64,000 bases of DNA from an uncultured bacterium. Lineage in GTDB: Bacteria > Bacteroidota > Bacteroidia > Bacteroidales > Bacteroidaceae. The stretch lies in contig CAJMQV010000001.1 of the NCBI GenBank assembly GCA_905215575.1, positions 37,044-101,043 on the forward strand, given 5' to 3'. Shown one piece after another: positions 16,696-24,534 of the stretch; the first letter of the stretch is position 1, and each line of letters starts with the position of its first letter. Made by a program: the position numbers and the translations under genes. The notes below the pieces were generated by a model. It ran no database searches and had not been told where the DNA came from. It saw only the letters and a program-made list of their open reading frames with translations.

Positions 16696-18192
16696 TTACA
16701 GACTCTCCACAAAGCGGATCAGCGCATCACGGTCGGATTTCTTCATCCGACGGAACTTCTCGCGCGAGGCGGCCCCTTCGCCTCCATGCCACATAATGGC
16801 CTCAACGAGATTGCGAGCCCGCCCGTCGTGCAGAAACTGCGTATGACCGTTGACAATGGCCTGCAGACCGATGCCCCACAGCGGTGTGGTGCGCCACTCA
16901 TATCCGGCCGCCAGTCCCGAAGGATAATGGTCGTTCAGTTCCGGCCCCATGTCGTGCAGCAGATAATCGCTGTACGGATGGATGGTCTGACCGCAGAGCC
17001 AGGGCAGCTCCGAACCGTTGATGAGCACCGTCCGTTTGTTGCTGGTATGCAACGTGGGCAGATGACACAGATTGCATCCTGCCTCGATAAACTTCTGTTC
17101 ACCCAACTGCACAACCGGATCGTCTACATCCCGACGCGCGGGCACTCCCACACACTGCATATACAGATCTACCTTTTCCATATCTTCCGAAGAAACCTGA
17201 ATCTCATGACCACCGTCACCGTAAATCTGTTCATACTGATCCTGCCCCTGAGAAACCTCTTCGGGATAGCGGTCATTGGTCACCCCAAGATCGGATGAGA
17301 AGCCCAGCTCCACCGTCAGATCGGCATGCTGTGCCTTGTTGCCCGAAATGCCCATACGGCGCACGCCGCGTTCGGTAATGTAATTCAGGCGTCCGCTGAT
17401 GCCATACTCCGGATAGTTGCTCTGTGCCGCCACGCGCTTCATGGTCTCTTCGTCGAGGCTCATCATCTGCCCCATACCCACATGACGCAGAGGGATGCGT
17501 ACGGACACAATCAGATCCTCGGGAGCGAGCGAATCGGCATACCAGTCAGTAATACGGTAAGAAGGTGTAGCCAGTTCGTATTCTTCCCCGTCGGGAAACT
17601 GATACGTCTGATATGTATAAGTTACTTTCAGTTTTCCTTCGGGCTTCACACCGATGATGGATGACTGGTCGTGCAGCACACGACCGTAGTTTCTCAGAAA
17701 CCCTCCGTCCTTACGGGTAAGATAAATCAGACAGGACGAGAAGCCGGCACTTCCGCTTCCTCCCTCCGTCCACAGCGTACTGGCTGTACGCCCCGTATTG
17801 TTATGGCAGCTGCCGCAGGAGAAACCCGCATACATCGGTCCCAGACCTCCCTGCTCGAAACCGTCCATATCGGGAATGCGCCGGTCGTCGTACAGCAAGT
17901 CTCCCTGTAGGAACCGGTTGTAGAGTTCGCCCGTAACCCAGGGCGCGTTCGTGTCGTAGGCCGTTTTCGAGTTGTTGAAAATCGTTGCCGTACCGGCAGA
18001 GAGTTCTTCATATTTGGCTTTCTTTCCGGTGAGTGTATTGATCATTTCCGTTTCGGGCAGTGTATCCACCTCGCAGGAAAGCAGACACACCGAAAAAGCG
18101 ATGCACAAGAAACGAAATCCGGCATGGATTCCGTTTCTTGTGATTACCCCAACAGAATGATTCTTTTCGGAAAAAATATCCTGATGTTTCAT
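16696..18192 (-). CDS. Di-heme c-type oxidoreductase lipoprotein (DHOR / DUF1111-like)
   Basis: A 498-residue lipoprotein (lipobox LLSC, C40) of the di-heme oxidoreductase family, related to di-heme cytochrome c peroxidases. Two heme c sites are visible: C126-GSC-H130 and C373-NLC-H377. The C-terminal TPLWGIGLQ / FLHDGRARNLVEAIMWHGGE motifs are typical of DHOR. In proteobacteria DHOR and imelysin genes are adjacent, as here (10 bp apart), and the pair is thought to act in periplasmic iron handling. The likely role is oxidation or reduction of iron, or of a ligand, in the periplasm. The electron partner could be the monoheme lipoprotein two genes downstream. Confidence 0.88.
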   Translation of the reverse strand: MKHQDIFSEKNHSVGVITRNGIHAGFRFLCIAFSVCLLSCEVDTLPETEMINTLTGKKAKYEELSAGTATIFNNSKTAYDTNAPWVTGELYNRFLQGDLLYDDRRIPDMDGFEQGGLGPMYAGFSCGSCHNNTGRTASTLWTEGGSGSAGFSSCLIYLTRKDGGFLRNYGRVLHDQSSIIGVKPEGKLKVTYTYQTYQFPDGEEYELATPSYRITDWYADSLAPEDLIVSVRIPLRHVGMGQMMSLDEETMKRVAAQSNYPEYGISGRLNYITERGVRRMGISGNKAQHADLTVELGFSSDLGVTNDRYPEEVSQGQDQYEQIYGDGGHEIQVSSEDMEKVDLYMQCVGVPARRDVDDPVVQLGEQKFIEAGCNLCHLPTLHTSNKRTVLINGSELPWLCGQTIHPYSDYLLHDMGPELNDHYPSGLAAGYEWRTTPLWGIGLQAIVNGHTQFLHDGRARNLVEAIMWHGGEGAASREKFRRMKKSDRDALIRFVESL

Positions 18193-18202
18193 GTTTTTTG
18201 TT

Positions 18203-19420
18203 TTACTGTATCGTTACCATTCCGTCTTTGATGAATGTTTTTACCTGGCGCGGATTACCGTTTTCAAAGAGCAGAAGCTCCAGTGTGTGGAAGCCCAAAG
18301 TGTTGGCACCCATAGACGAACCGTCCTCATTGGCCCAGTCAAAGTTACCGCGCAGGATAGACTTGATGTTCAACTGACTCAGAGGCCATGAATCGAGATG
18401 CGGATCAAACTGCTGGTCGGCTACCGGACCGAAGAGGAAAGCCTCGCTGCGCTCCCAAGGAATACGGGTCTGCTTCCACTGCTGGCAGGCTGCATCCAGA
18501 TTTTCTTGAGTCGGATTCTGTGTATATTTGCTTACCGCCTCAACCAACTTTCCGGCTTCGTTTTTCAGGTTGGTATAAGTCGGAATCACGGTACGGTCCA
18601 CATAATTGGTTACAACCTGATCGGCAACGGTTTCACTGATGGCTTCTACCGCACCATTCAGCTGCTCCAGACTTTGAGCCAATGTACCGATAGTGGCGAT
18701 GGCTTGTTCCACCTGCGGACTCTTGATGTTATTATTGGCATAAGCCAACACCGCATCACGGAAGCAACCCTGCTCCTTTGCCGCCTTCAAAGCCTGATGC
18801 GAAGCTTCGATATCGCTCTTCACCTGCTCAGCCAAAGTAGCGTTCACAGCCTTCACTGCCGCATACAGACTGGTTGTCTCGTCACGGTTGTCCTCCGGAC
18901 CTCCTAGATAAGCGTTCTCGATGGATTCGATGTTGTCGTCATAGTCTGTATATGAATTGAAACTGTACCATGATTCCACACCGTAAACATTCTTCTCGTT
19001 ATAAGGAGCCGCTATCTTCTGTTCCGATACTTCGGTAGCGATATCCACACTGGCCGCAATGATGGTCTGCAAACAGACTTTCGCATTCGGATATGTGCTG
19101 CCGGCCTGATGTTTCTTAAACAAATTGCCGTAACCGTCGGCCAGCATGGCCGGAATCTCCAGCTCTTCTACACGACTCGCTTCGTCAGCCAGAAGATTGT
19201 TCGTACCCTTCCACAAGGCATAGATGCTGAACGCGTCACGCTCCAATACTTCCGACACCACGCGAGTATAACCCGAATAGTTACTCCAGGTGGCTTCGAT
19301 AGTCTGGTTTCCGGCACCGCCTCCGCCATTTCCGTTTTCAGAATTCTCACTACAAGATGACATTCCCAATGTGACACCGCCAACGACCGATGCCAACAAC
19401 AAATTCTTTAATGTTCTCAT
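18203..19420 (-). CDS. Imelysin-family (EfeM/EfeO-like) periplasmic lipoprotein
   Basis: A 405-residue lipoprotein (lipobox MSSC near residue 23) with two imelysin-type helical bundles. The signature GxHxxE is seen as G376-F-H378-TL-E381, and WERSEAFLFGPV is the usual neighbouring segment. Imelysins bind iron or iron complexes in the periplasm and are commonly iron-regulated; the early peptidase claim is not supported for the family. It is the second gene after the promoter, between the leading porin and the DHOR gene (10 bp), consistent with capture of iron entering through the porin. Confidence 0.88.
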   Translation of the reverse strand: MRTLKNLLLASVVGGVTLGMSSCSENSENGNGGGGAGNQTIEATWSNYSGYTRVVSEVLERDAFSIYALWKGTNNLLADEASRVEELEIPAMLADGYGNLFKKHQAGSTYPNAKVCLQTIIAASVDIATEVSEQKIAAPYNEKNVYGVESWYSFNSYTDYDDNIESIENAYLGGPEDNRDETTSLYAAVKAVNATLAEQVKSDIEASHQALKAAKEQGCFRDAVLAYANNNIKSPQVEQAIATIGTLAQSLEQLNGAVEAISETVADQVVTNYVDRTVIPTYTNLKNEAGKLVEAVSKYTQNPTQENLDAACQQWKQTRIPWERSEAFLFGPVADQQFDPHLDSWPLSQLNIKSILRGNFDWANEDGSSMGANTLGFHTLELLLFENGNPRQVKTFIKDGMVTIQ

Positions 19421-19449
19421 TTTTTATTTGATTGATTTGATTCTTCTGT

Positions 19450-20757
19450 TTATTTGCTCCAGAACCATCCGGCATAGGCGATACCAATCTGGAAAGTGTT
19501 CTCCGGATTGAAGTTTCCATGGTCAATAATCCGGTGATTATAATCGGCCTTCAGCACCAAACCGGGTACAGGACTGTAGTTGATTCCTGCTGAAATCAGT
19601 CCCACATTCAGACGTTTGTCCGACACGACGGTACCGGTCTGCTCATTAGTCATCGTATTGTATTTCTCATATTTGACATAAGGTGTCAGCATCGTGCGGT
19701 TGCGGAAATGACGTCCTACGTTATATCCAACTTCCGCGTGCCAGGTATAAGCATTCTTGGCCACCGGCGTTCCGGGGTATCCTGTGTACTTGTTCGGACG
19801 GAGCTTGTTGATTTCCGTGGCATCGCCTACATAACCATAAAGCACATTGGCCCGTGCCGTAACACCATATCCTTTATATTCGGCATCGGCCGAACCGATC
19901 AGCACCGTACCTTTAAACTTTGTTGTGGTCGAAGGATTCGTGGCATTACCGTTGATACGGGGCGCATAATATCCCGAAGCGCCGATGCGCAATCCCTTTA
20001 TACCACGGTAATCCAGACGAAGCACATAAGCGGGATTCTTCATCTGTGTCTTCTCAAAACGGCTTTGCATGCCCGACTGTATCCAATTCTCTGAACTGAA
20101 TCCGTAAGGGTCCAGACCACTCACGATCATGGCCTGATAACCCAATCCTTTAAACTCACCTAAAACAGCCAGACCCGTTTCGTGCCAAGTGCAGGGGATA
20201 ATCGTACTTTCTCCCTCGGGACGTGTGGCTCCGAAGAAATTGATCGGCTCATGGTGCGTATTTGTCAAGCCTACCGGCACCACCATATGACCGGCACGGA
20301 TAGAAAATGCTTTATTAAATACCTTCGTTATATGAAACTGCTCCAAAGCAACTTCACCGCCTTTCTCAAATTCGTACTCATATTCGGTATTCTCTCCATA
20401 CTCCACTTCTACGCCTGCTCCGGTACCTCCATATTCAAACTCTATCTCCGCTCCTAAAATCCACGAAGGCGAGAACTTGTAATCCAAAGCCAAAACAAAG
20501 CGGGGAACGGAAATTTCTCCACGACGGTCAGTCGGAGAACCGCTGCCATTACCGCCAAAACGATACGGACCATAATCAAAATTCTGATAAAGCATCTCAC
20601 CATATCCGCCAAAACGAAACTTTCCATATCCATCCATATCCTCGGATACAGTCTGTTTCTGTGCAGTTGTGGTATTAACTGTTTCTTCAGCCTTTGCCTG
20701 ACTTTGAAAAGATCCCAAACAAAAAGTCAGTAAAATTACACTTACGCTCTTTTTCAT
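19450..20757 (-). CDS. Outer membrane porin leading the imelysin/cytochrome operon
   Basis: A 435-residue protein with signal peptide (about 1-23) and a predicted 16-18-strand barrel. It ends in Trp-Phe-Trp-Ser-Lys rather than a terminal Phe. The opening RFGGYGEMLYQNF and the AGHMVVPVGLTNTHHEPINFFG region fit the Bacteroidetes porin family with a phosphate-porin-like fold. An acidic Glu/Tyr-rich loop (residues about 112-132, GVEVEYGENTEYEYEFEKGG) could favour cations. It is the first gene after a consensus promoter at 20780-20810, 29 bp before imelysin. A role as ferrous-ion or small chelate entry pore is inferred from context. Confidence 0.8.
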   Translation of the reverse strand: MKKSVSVILLTFCLGSFQSQAKAEETVNTTTAQKQTVSEDMDGYGKFRFGGYGEMLYQNFDYGPYRFGGNGSGSPTDRRGEISVPRFVLALDYKFSPSWILGAEIEFEYGGTGAGVEVEYGENTEYEYEFEKGGEVALEQFHITKVFNKAFSIRAGHMVVPVGLTNTHHEPINFFGATRPEGESTIIPCTWHETGLAVLGEFKGLGYQAMIVSGLDPYGFSSENWIQSGMQSRFEKTQMKNPAYVLRLDYRGIKGLRIGASGYYAPRINGNATNPSTTTKFKGTVLIGSADAEYKGYGVTARANVLYGYVGDATEINKLRPNKYTGYPGTPVAKNAYTWHAEVGYNVGRHFRNRTMLTPYVKYEKYNTMTNEQTGTVVSDKRLNVGLISAGINYSPVPGLVLKADYNHRIIDHGNFNPENTFQIGIAYAGWFWSK

Positions 20758-20779
20758 TTTTTTATTTTTTATTGCGTCG

Positions 20780-20810
20780 CAAAGGTATGGAGCTTGTTAA
20801 AATTAACCAA
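20780..20810 (-). promoter_or_regulatory. Promoter of the porin-imelysin-cytochrome operon
   Basis: On the minus strand TTG, 20 bp, TACCTTTG: a consensus Bacteroides promoter 23 bp upstream of the porin ATG. The spacer contains the inverted repeat GTTAA-AA-TTAAC (20796-20807), a possible repressor site. Confidence 0.85.
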
Positions 20811-20876
20811 TACACAAAAAAGATGAAAAATACACCACCTACTGATGAGGTTTTTAAAGAGGCTTAAGCAAGCTTT

Positions 20877-20892
20877 TACCTAATTTTTAGTT
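20877..20892. promoter_or_regulatory. TAGGTA-type motif between porin operon and regulator 1
   Basis: The minus strand reads AACTAAAAATTAGGTA. It is close to CACTATTTTTAGGTA near feoAB and CACTATATATAGGTA near regulator 2. It sits 67 bp upstream of the operon -33 box and 80 bp upstream of the regulator start. Confidence 0.45.
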
Positions 20893-20972
20893 AAAAATAC
20901 CCAGTCATGGCGATTGACCGGAACAAATAAAATTCACTCCTTTGCAATCGCAAAATTATCAACCTCATCAAA

Positions 20973-21971
20973 ATGAAAAAGGAATACAAAGAAACGGACC
21001 GTATGGAAGATATCATATGTAGCGACCATCATATTCTTCCGATTATCAATAGCTTTGGGTTTACCCTTGGATTCGGAGAACAAACAGTCAAAGAAGCCTG
21101 CCAAAAACAGAAAATCGATATTACGACTTTCATTTCCGTTATCAATTTTGTTCGCAATCAAGAATATGATCCAAACCAAGCCTCCTCCTTTCCTCCCAAT
21201 ATGTCCCTGCGCACCTTGCAAAACTATATACAAAGGTCACACGACCACTTCCTACATCATCGTCTGCCCGCAACACGGAGACATCTGATCGAAGCCATTG
21301 ATTGTTCTGGTGATGATAAGATTCCTTACTTGTTTCTTAAGTTTTTCGATCTGTTTTCAACCGAAATAGAACGACATGCCACATACGAGAAAACTCACAT
21401 ACACCCGTATGTAGATCAGCTCCTACAAGGAATCCACCTTACCCAAAATCATAACATCCAACTTTTAATGAAGAAACAAAAAGAACACCATGACATCATC
21501 CGAAAAAAAATATCAGACCTGACTCACACTATCGTAAAGTACTACAAAAACCAAAAGAAAAACCAGATAATGAATGATGTGCTTTATGAACTTTTTATCA
21601 TGAAAGAAGACTTTGAATATCATAGTCTGATTGAAGAACGGATTTTTACAGCATGTGTGCATACTTTTGAGGAAAAATCACAATCATCTTCAGAGTATAA
21701 AAAAAACATACATCCCGCATACCCCACAAAAACACAAACGTCCTTTGATTTGTTGAGCAAAAGAGAAAAAGAAATCATCTGTCTGGTAACCCAGGGATTA
21801 TCCAATAAGAAAATTGCCGACCAACTGAATATTTCCATCAATACCGTGCTGACACATCGCCGGCATATCAATAAAAAACTGGAAATACATTCACCTACCG
21901 AACTGACCATTCACGCCATTCTCAACGGAATGATTTCCATTCATGAAACAAAGTTATGTAATAAGGTATAA
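20973..21971 (+). CDS. Hemerythrin (RIC/YtfE-like)-LuxR fusion regulator 1
   Basis: A 332-residue predicted transcription factor. Residues about 10-60 match the ScdA_N/DUF542 domain of RIC (repair of iron centres) proteins, but the usual CC pair is reduced to one Cys (EAC). Residues about 85-235 form a hemerythrin-like four-helix bundle keeping every di-iron ligand position of YtfE: H90, H135 with E139, H172/H173, and H217 with E221. Residues 258-322 are a LuxR/NarL-type helix-turn-helix (LSKREKEIICLVTQGLSNKK). It may therefore sense iron, O2 or NO and bind DNA. It is divergent from the porin-imelysin operon and followed by a terminator. A paralogue lies beside feoAB. Confidence 0.85.
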   Translation: MKKEYKETDRMEDIICSDHHILPIINSFGFTLGFGEQTVKEACQKQKIDITTFISVINFVRNQEYDPNQASSFPPNMSLRTLQNYIQRSHDHFLHHRLPATRRHLIEAIDCSGDDKIPYLFLKFFDLFSTEIERHATYEKTHIHPYVDQLLQGIHLTQNHNIQLLMKKQKEHHDIIRKKISDLTHTIVKYYKNQKKNQIMNDVLYELFIMKEDFEYHSLIEERIFTACVHTFEEKSQSSSEYKKNIHPAYPTKTQTSFDLLSKREKEIICLVTQGLSNKKIADQLNISINTVLTHRRHINKKLEIHSPTELTIHAILNGMISIHETKLCNKV

Positions 21972-21976
21972 AAATA

Positions 21977-22008
21977 AAAAGGGAAGCCGTTGAATCGGCT
22001 TCCCTTTT
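21977..22008. terminator. Bidirectional terminator between regulator 1 and the OmpA gene
   Basis: AAAAGGGAAGCCG, 6-nt loop, CGGCTTCCCTTTT. A/T flanks on both sides let it serve both convergent genes. Confidence 0.9.
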
Positions 22009-22028
22009 AACAAGATATGAAATAACAA

Positions 22029-23180
22029 TTACTGAACTCTATAGCGTGTTTCTTCGATACGGAACTTCTTGGTAACAACCTTTTCTTTCTTAGTTCCTTC
22101 ACCAGTAACCACTGTGATACTTACACGGTTCTTATCATTCTCAGCAAAAGGCTGTACGGTATCACCCTTAGATTCGGCTGTAATGATGTTTTTGTCTACA
22201 CCAGCCTTAACCAGAGCGTCTACCACATTCTTAGTACGTTCCTCAGAATACTTCATATTGATCTTCGGATTACCTGTACCCTTATCAGCGTAGCTGGTTA
22301 CAGTAATCTTACAGTTCTTATGATTCTTGATGAACTCAACGATCTCATTGATCTTAGCCTGTGGCTGAGGTTCTGCCATAGTAATCTTATAATAGATCTG
22401 GCTTTCGAGTTTCTCCTGTACCGGTACATCCTTATAGGTAATATCATCATACCATACAGTGTCCTTGCGAGTTTCCCAAACTTCCTCTACTACAGGAGCC
22501 GGCTGTACCTTCTTGTCCTTGAAACCAAACTTGAAGATCAAGCCCAAAGAAGCTGTAAACTGCCAGTCATCACGAGATTTAATCTGAGAATTGTATTTAT
22601 CTGACAAGCTGTTTGCTGCTACTTCCAGGTTCAAACCGAAGTGCTTTGCCAGATTCAAGTCGAACAACATACCCACGCGAGCATTATGTGACAACAGATC
22701 CTTATCCCATGCCTGTGAGAAGTTTGTCTTACCGGCGCTGTTCAAGGCGAGCAAGTCATCGTTATCCCATGCATAGTTCAAACCGATACCACCAAAGAAC
22801 ACTACATTAAAGATGTTGTCATCTCTTTTAGAGAACAGGTTGGTCAGATTCAACATCAAATCCAAATCACTGGTCACATACTTATAATCATAGGTTTCGT
22901 TAATGGCCTCAACTCCACCTTTATTCTGATAACCGCTCACATGCAAACGGGTTCCGACTACCGGAGTGAAGTAACCTCCGAAAGATACTCCATACATAGG
23001 AGTAATCAGTTTGGAAACCTTATAATCAGACAACGTAAACTGACCTCCACCATGCAGTCCGAAGAACATGTGAGGATAAGATTTATAATTCTTCTCAGTT
23101 GCTGTGTCCTGTGCCAAAGCAGCCTGTCCGCATCCGAACATCAAGGCAGCAGCCATACATAAAAATTTAAACTTTGCCAT
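22029..23180 (-). CDS. OmpA-family outer membrane protein
   Basis: A 383-residue major outer membrane protein. A signal peptide (about 1-23, ALA-QD) is followed by an N-terminal eight-strand-type barrel (about 30-215) and a hinge region. The C-terminal OmpA peptidoglycan-binding domain (about 270-365) carries TVTSYADKGTGNPKINMKYS and ERTKNVVDALVKAGVD. It anchors the outer membrane to the wall. A consensus promoter sits 33 bp upstream, which fits high expression. It is monocistronic, with a terminator shared with regulator 1. Confidence 0.93.
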   Translation of the reverse strand: MAKFKFLCMAAALMFGCGQAALAQDTATEKNYKSYPHMFFGLHGGGQFTLSDYKVSKLITPMYGVSFGGYFTPVVGTRLHVSGYQNKGGVEAINETYDYKYVTSDLDLMLNLTNLFSKRDDNIFNVVFFGGIGLNYAWDNDDLLALNSAGKTNFSQAWDKDLLSHNARVGMLFDLNLAKHFGLNLEVAANSLSDKYNSQIKSRDDWQFTASLGLIFKFGFKDKKVQPAPVVEEVWETRKDTVWYDDITYKDVPVQEKLESQIYYKITMAEPQPQAKINEIVEFIKNHKNCKITVTSYADKGTGNPKINMKYSEERTKNVVDALVKAGVDKNIITAESKGDTVQPFAENDKNRVSITVVTGEGTKKEKVVTKKFRIEETRYRVQ

Positions 23181-23212
23181 AATATATTATTTTAAAAACA
23201 TTCTAGGTCTAA

Positions 23213-23244
23213 CAAAAGTAAAATATTAATATTTGATTAGCAAA
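23213..23244 (-). promoter_or_regulatory. Promoter of the OmpA gene
   Basis: Minus-strand TTTG, exactly 20 bp, TACTTTTG: a consensus promoter with an about 30-nt leader. Confidence 0.88.
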
Positions 23245-23334
23245 TATTTTCTTTTTTTTCTGCCAAAAATAAGTTTTTTACCGGCATTTTGGTCTTTTTC
23301 AAGGGCATAACACCCCCCTTTGGATAAAAAAAAC

Positions 23335-23342
23335 TATCTTTG
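23335..23342 (+). promoter_or_regulatory. -7 box upstream of the GNAT-like gene
   Basis: TATCTTTG fits TAnnTTTG 32 bp before the ATG. No clear -33 element is seen. Confidence 0.55.
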
Positions 23343-23374
23343 TCAATTAATCATCAATAAAGATATAAACAGCT

Positions 23375-24523
23375 ATGTCCGAAGTCATTATTAAAAAAAT
23401 TACGAGCCGGAAGGAGCTAAAGGCTTTTATACGATTCAATTACGAACTCTATAAAGGCAACGCCTTTGCCGTACCTGATTTTTACGAAGATACCTTAGAT
23501 ACCTTCAATCCAAAGAAGAACGCCGCCTTTGATTTTTGTGATGTAGACTATTTTCTGGCATACAAAGATAACAAAATTGTAGGCCGCGTGGCAGCCATCA
23601 TCAATAAGAAAGCAAATACCACTTGGAACGTGCAGGACGCACGCTTTGGCTGGATCGATTTCATCGATGATCCGGAAGTGTCAAAAGCGCTGCTTCAGGC
23701 TGTTGAGCAATGGGCCAGAGAACATCAGATGAAACGGGTTGTCGGTCCGCTGGGTTTCACGGATATGGACCCGGAAGGTATGCTCATTGACGGTTATGAC
23801 CAATTGAGTACCATGGCCACCATCTACAACTATCCGTATTATCCCAAACACATGGAAATGCACGGCTATGAGAAAGAAATAGACTGGGTGGAACGTAAGG
23901 TTCGTGTTCCGGATTCAGAACATGAAGCTCGCTCCGGCAAATATTTCCGTGTAGCCGAAATCAGCGCCAACCGTTACAATCTGCATGTACGTAAGTTCAA
24001 GAGCGTGAAAGAAGTACGTGAAGGCGGCTACGGATACAAGATTTTTGATGTTGTCAATAAGGCATACGCCCCACTCTACGGTTTCTCTGAGATGAACAAA
24101 CGTCAGATTGACCAGTATGTCAATGTATACCTGCCGCTGGTTGACTTGCGTCTGGTTACCGTAATCGAAACGGAAGACAACCAGCCGGTAGCAATCGGTA
24201 TCGGTATGCCTTCATTGTCTACCGCCTTGCAGAAGGCTCATTCCCGCCTGTTCCCCTTCGGATGGATTCATCTGGCCAAAGCATTATATCTGAAACATTC
24301 CGACATTGTAGACCTTCTGCTGGTTGCCGTATTGCCGGAATATCAGAACAAGGGTGTCAATGCCATGCTGTTTGCCGACCTGATTCCGATTATCCAAAAG
24401 ATGGGATTCAAGTTTGGCGAGACACACCCTCAGCTCGAAACCAACGACAAGAGCCAGGGACAATGGGCATATCTGGATGCTGAAATCCACAAGAAAAGAC
24501 GCTGCTATCAGAAGACGATTTAA
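23375..24523 (+). CDS. GNAT-like acyltransferase-fold protein of unknown substrate
   Basis: A 382-residue cytoplasmic protein. An N-terminal part (about 1-160) and a C-terminal part (about 220-380) both look like GNAT-type folds: FLAYKDNKIVGRVAAI resembles the acetyl-CoA domain core strand, and the segment LLVAVLPEYQNKGVNAMLFADL resembles the V-x-x-x-x-x-x-G-x-G/A acetyl-CoA loop. This is a conserved Bacteroidetes family usually annotated only as N-acetyltransferase or hypothetical. It starts 11 bp before parE and may share its transcript. The acceptor is unknown; the double-fold layout also recalls FemAB-like enzymes. Confidence 0.65.
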   Translation: MSEVIIKKITSRKELKAFIRFNYELYKGNAFAVPDFYEDTLDTFNPKKNAAFDFCDVDYFLAYKDNKIVGRVAAIINKKANTTWNVQDARFGWIDFIDDPEVSKALLQAVEQWAREHQMKRVVGPLGFTDMDPEGMLIDGYDQLSTMATIYNYPYYPKHMEMHGYEKEIDWVERKVRVPDSEHEARSGKYFRVAEISANRYNLHVRKFKSVKEVREGGYGYKIFDVVNKAYAPLYGFSEMNKRQIDQYVNVYLPLVDLRLVTVIETEDNQPVAIGIGMPSLSTALQKAHSRLFPFGWIHLAKALYLKHSDIVDLLLVAVLPEYQNKGVNAMLFADLIPIIQKMGFKFGETHPQLETNDKSQGQWAYLDAEIHKKRRCYQKTI

Positions 24524-24534
24524 CCACGGTTCTT

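Noticed and set aside
20796..20807. Fur or FNR/Crp box at the porin promoter
   Set aside because: GTTAA-AA-TTAAC is an inverted repeat but does not match a Fur or TTGAT-N4-ATCAA type consensus.
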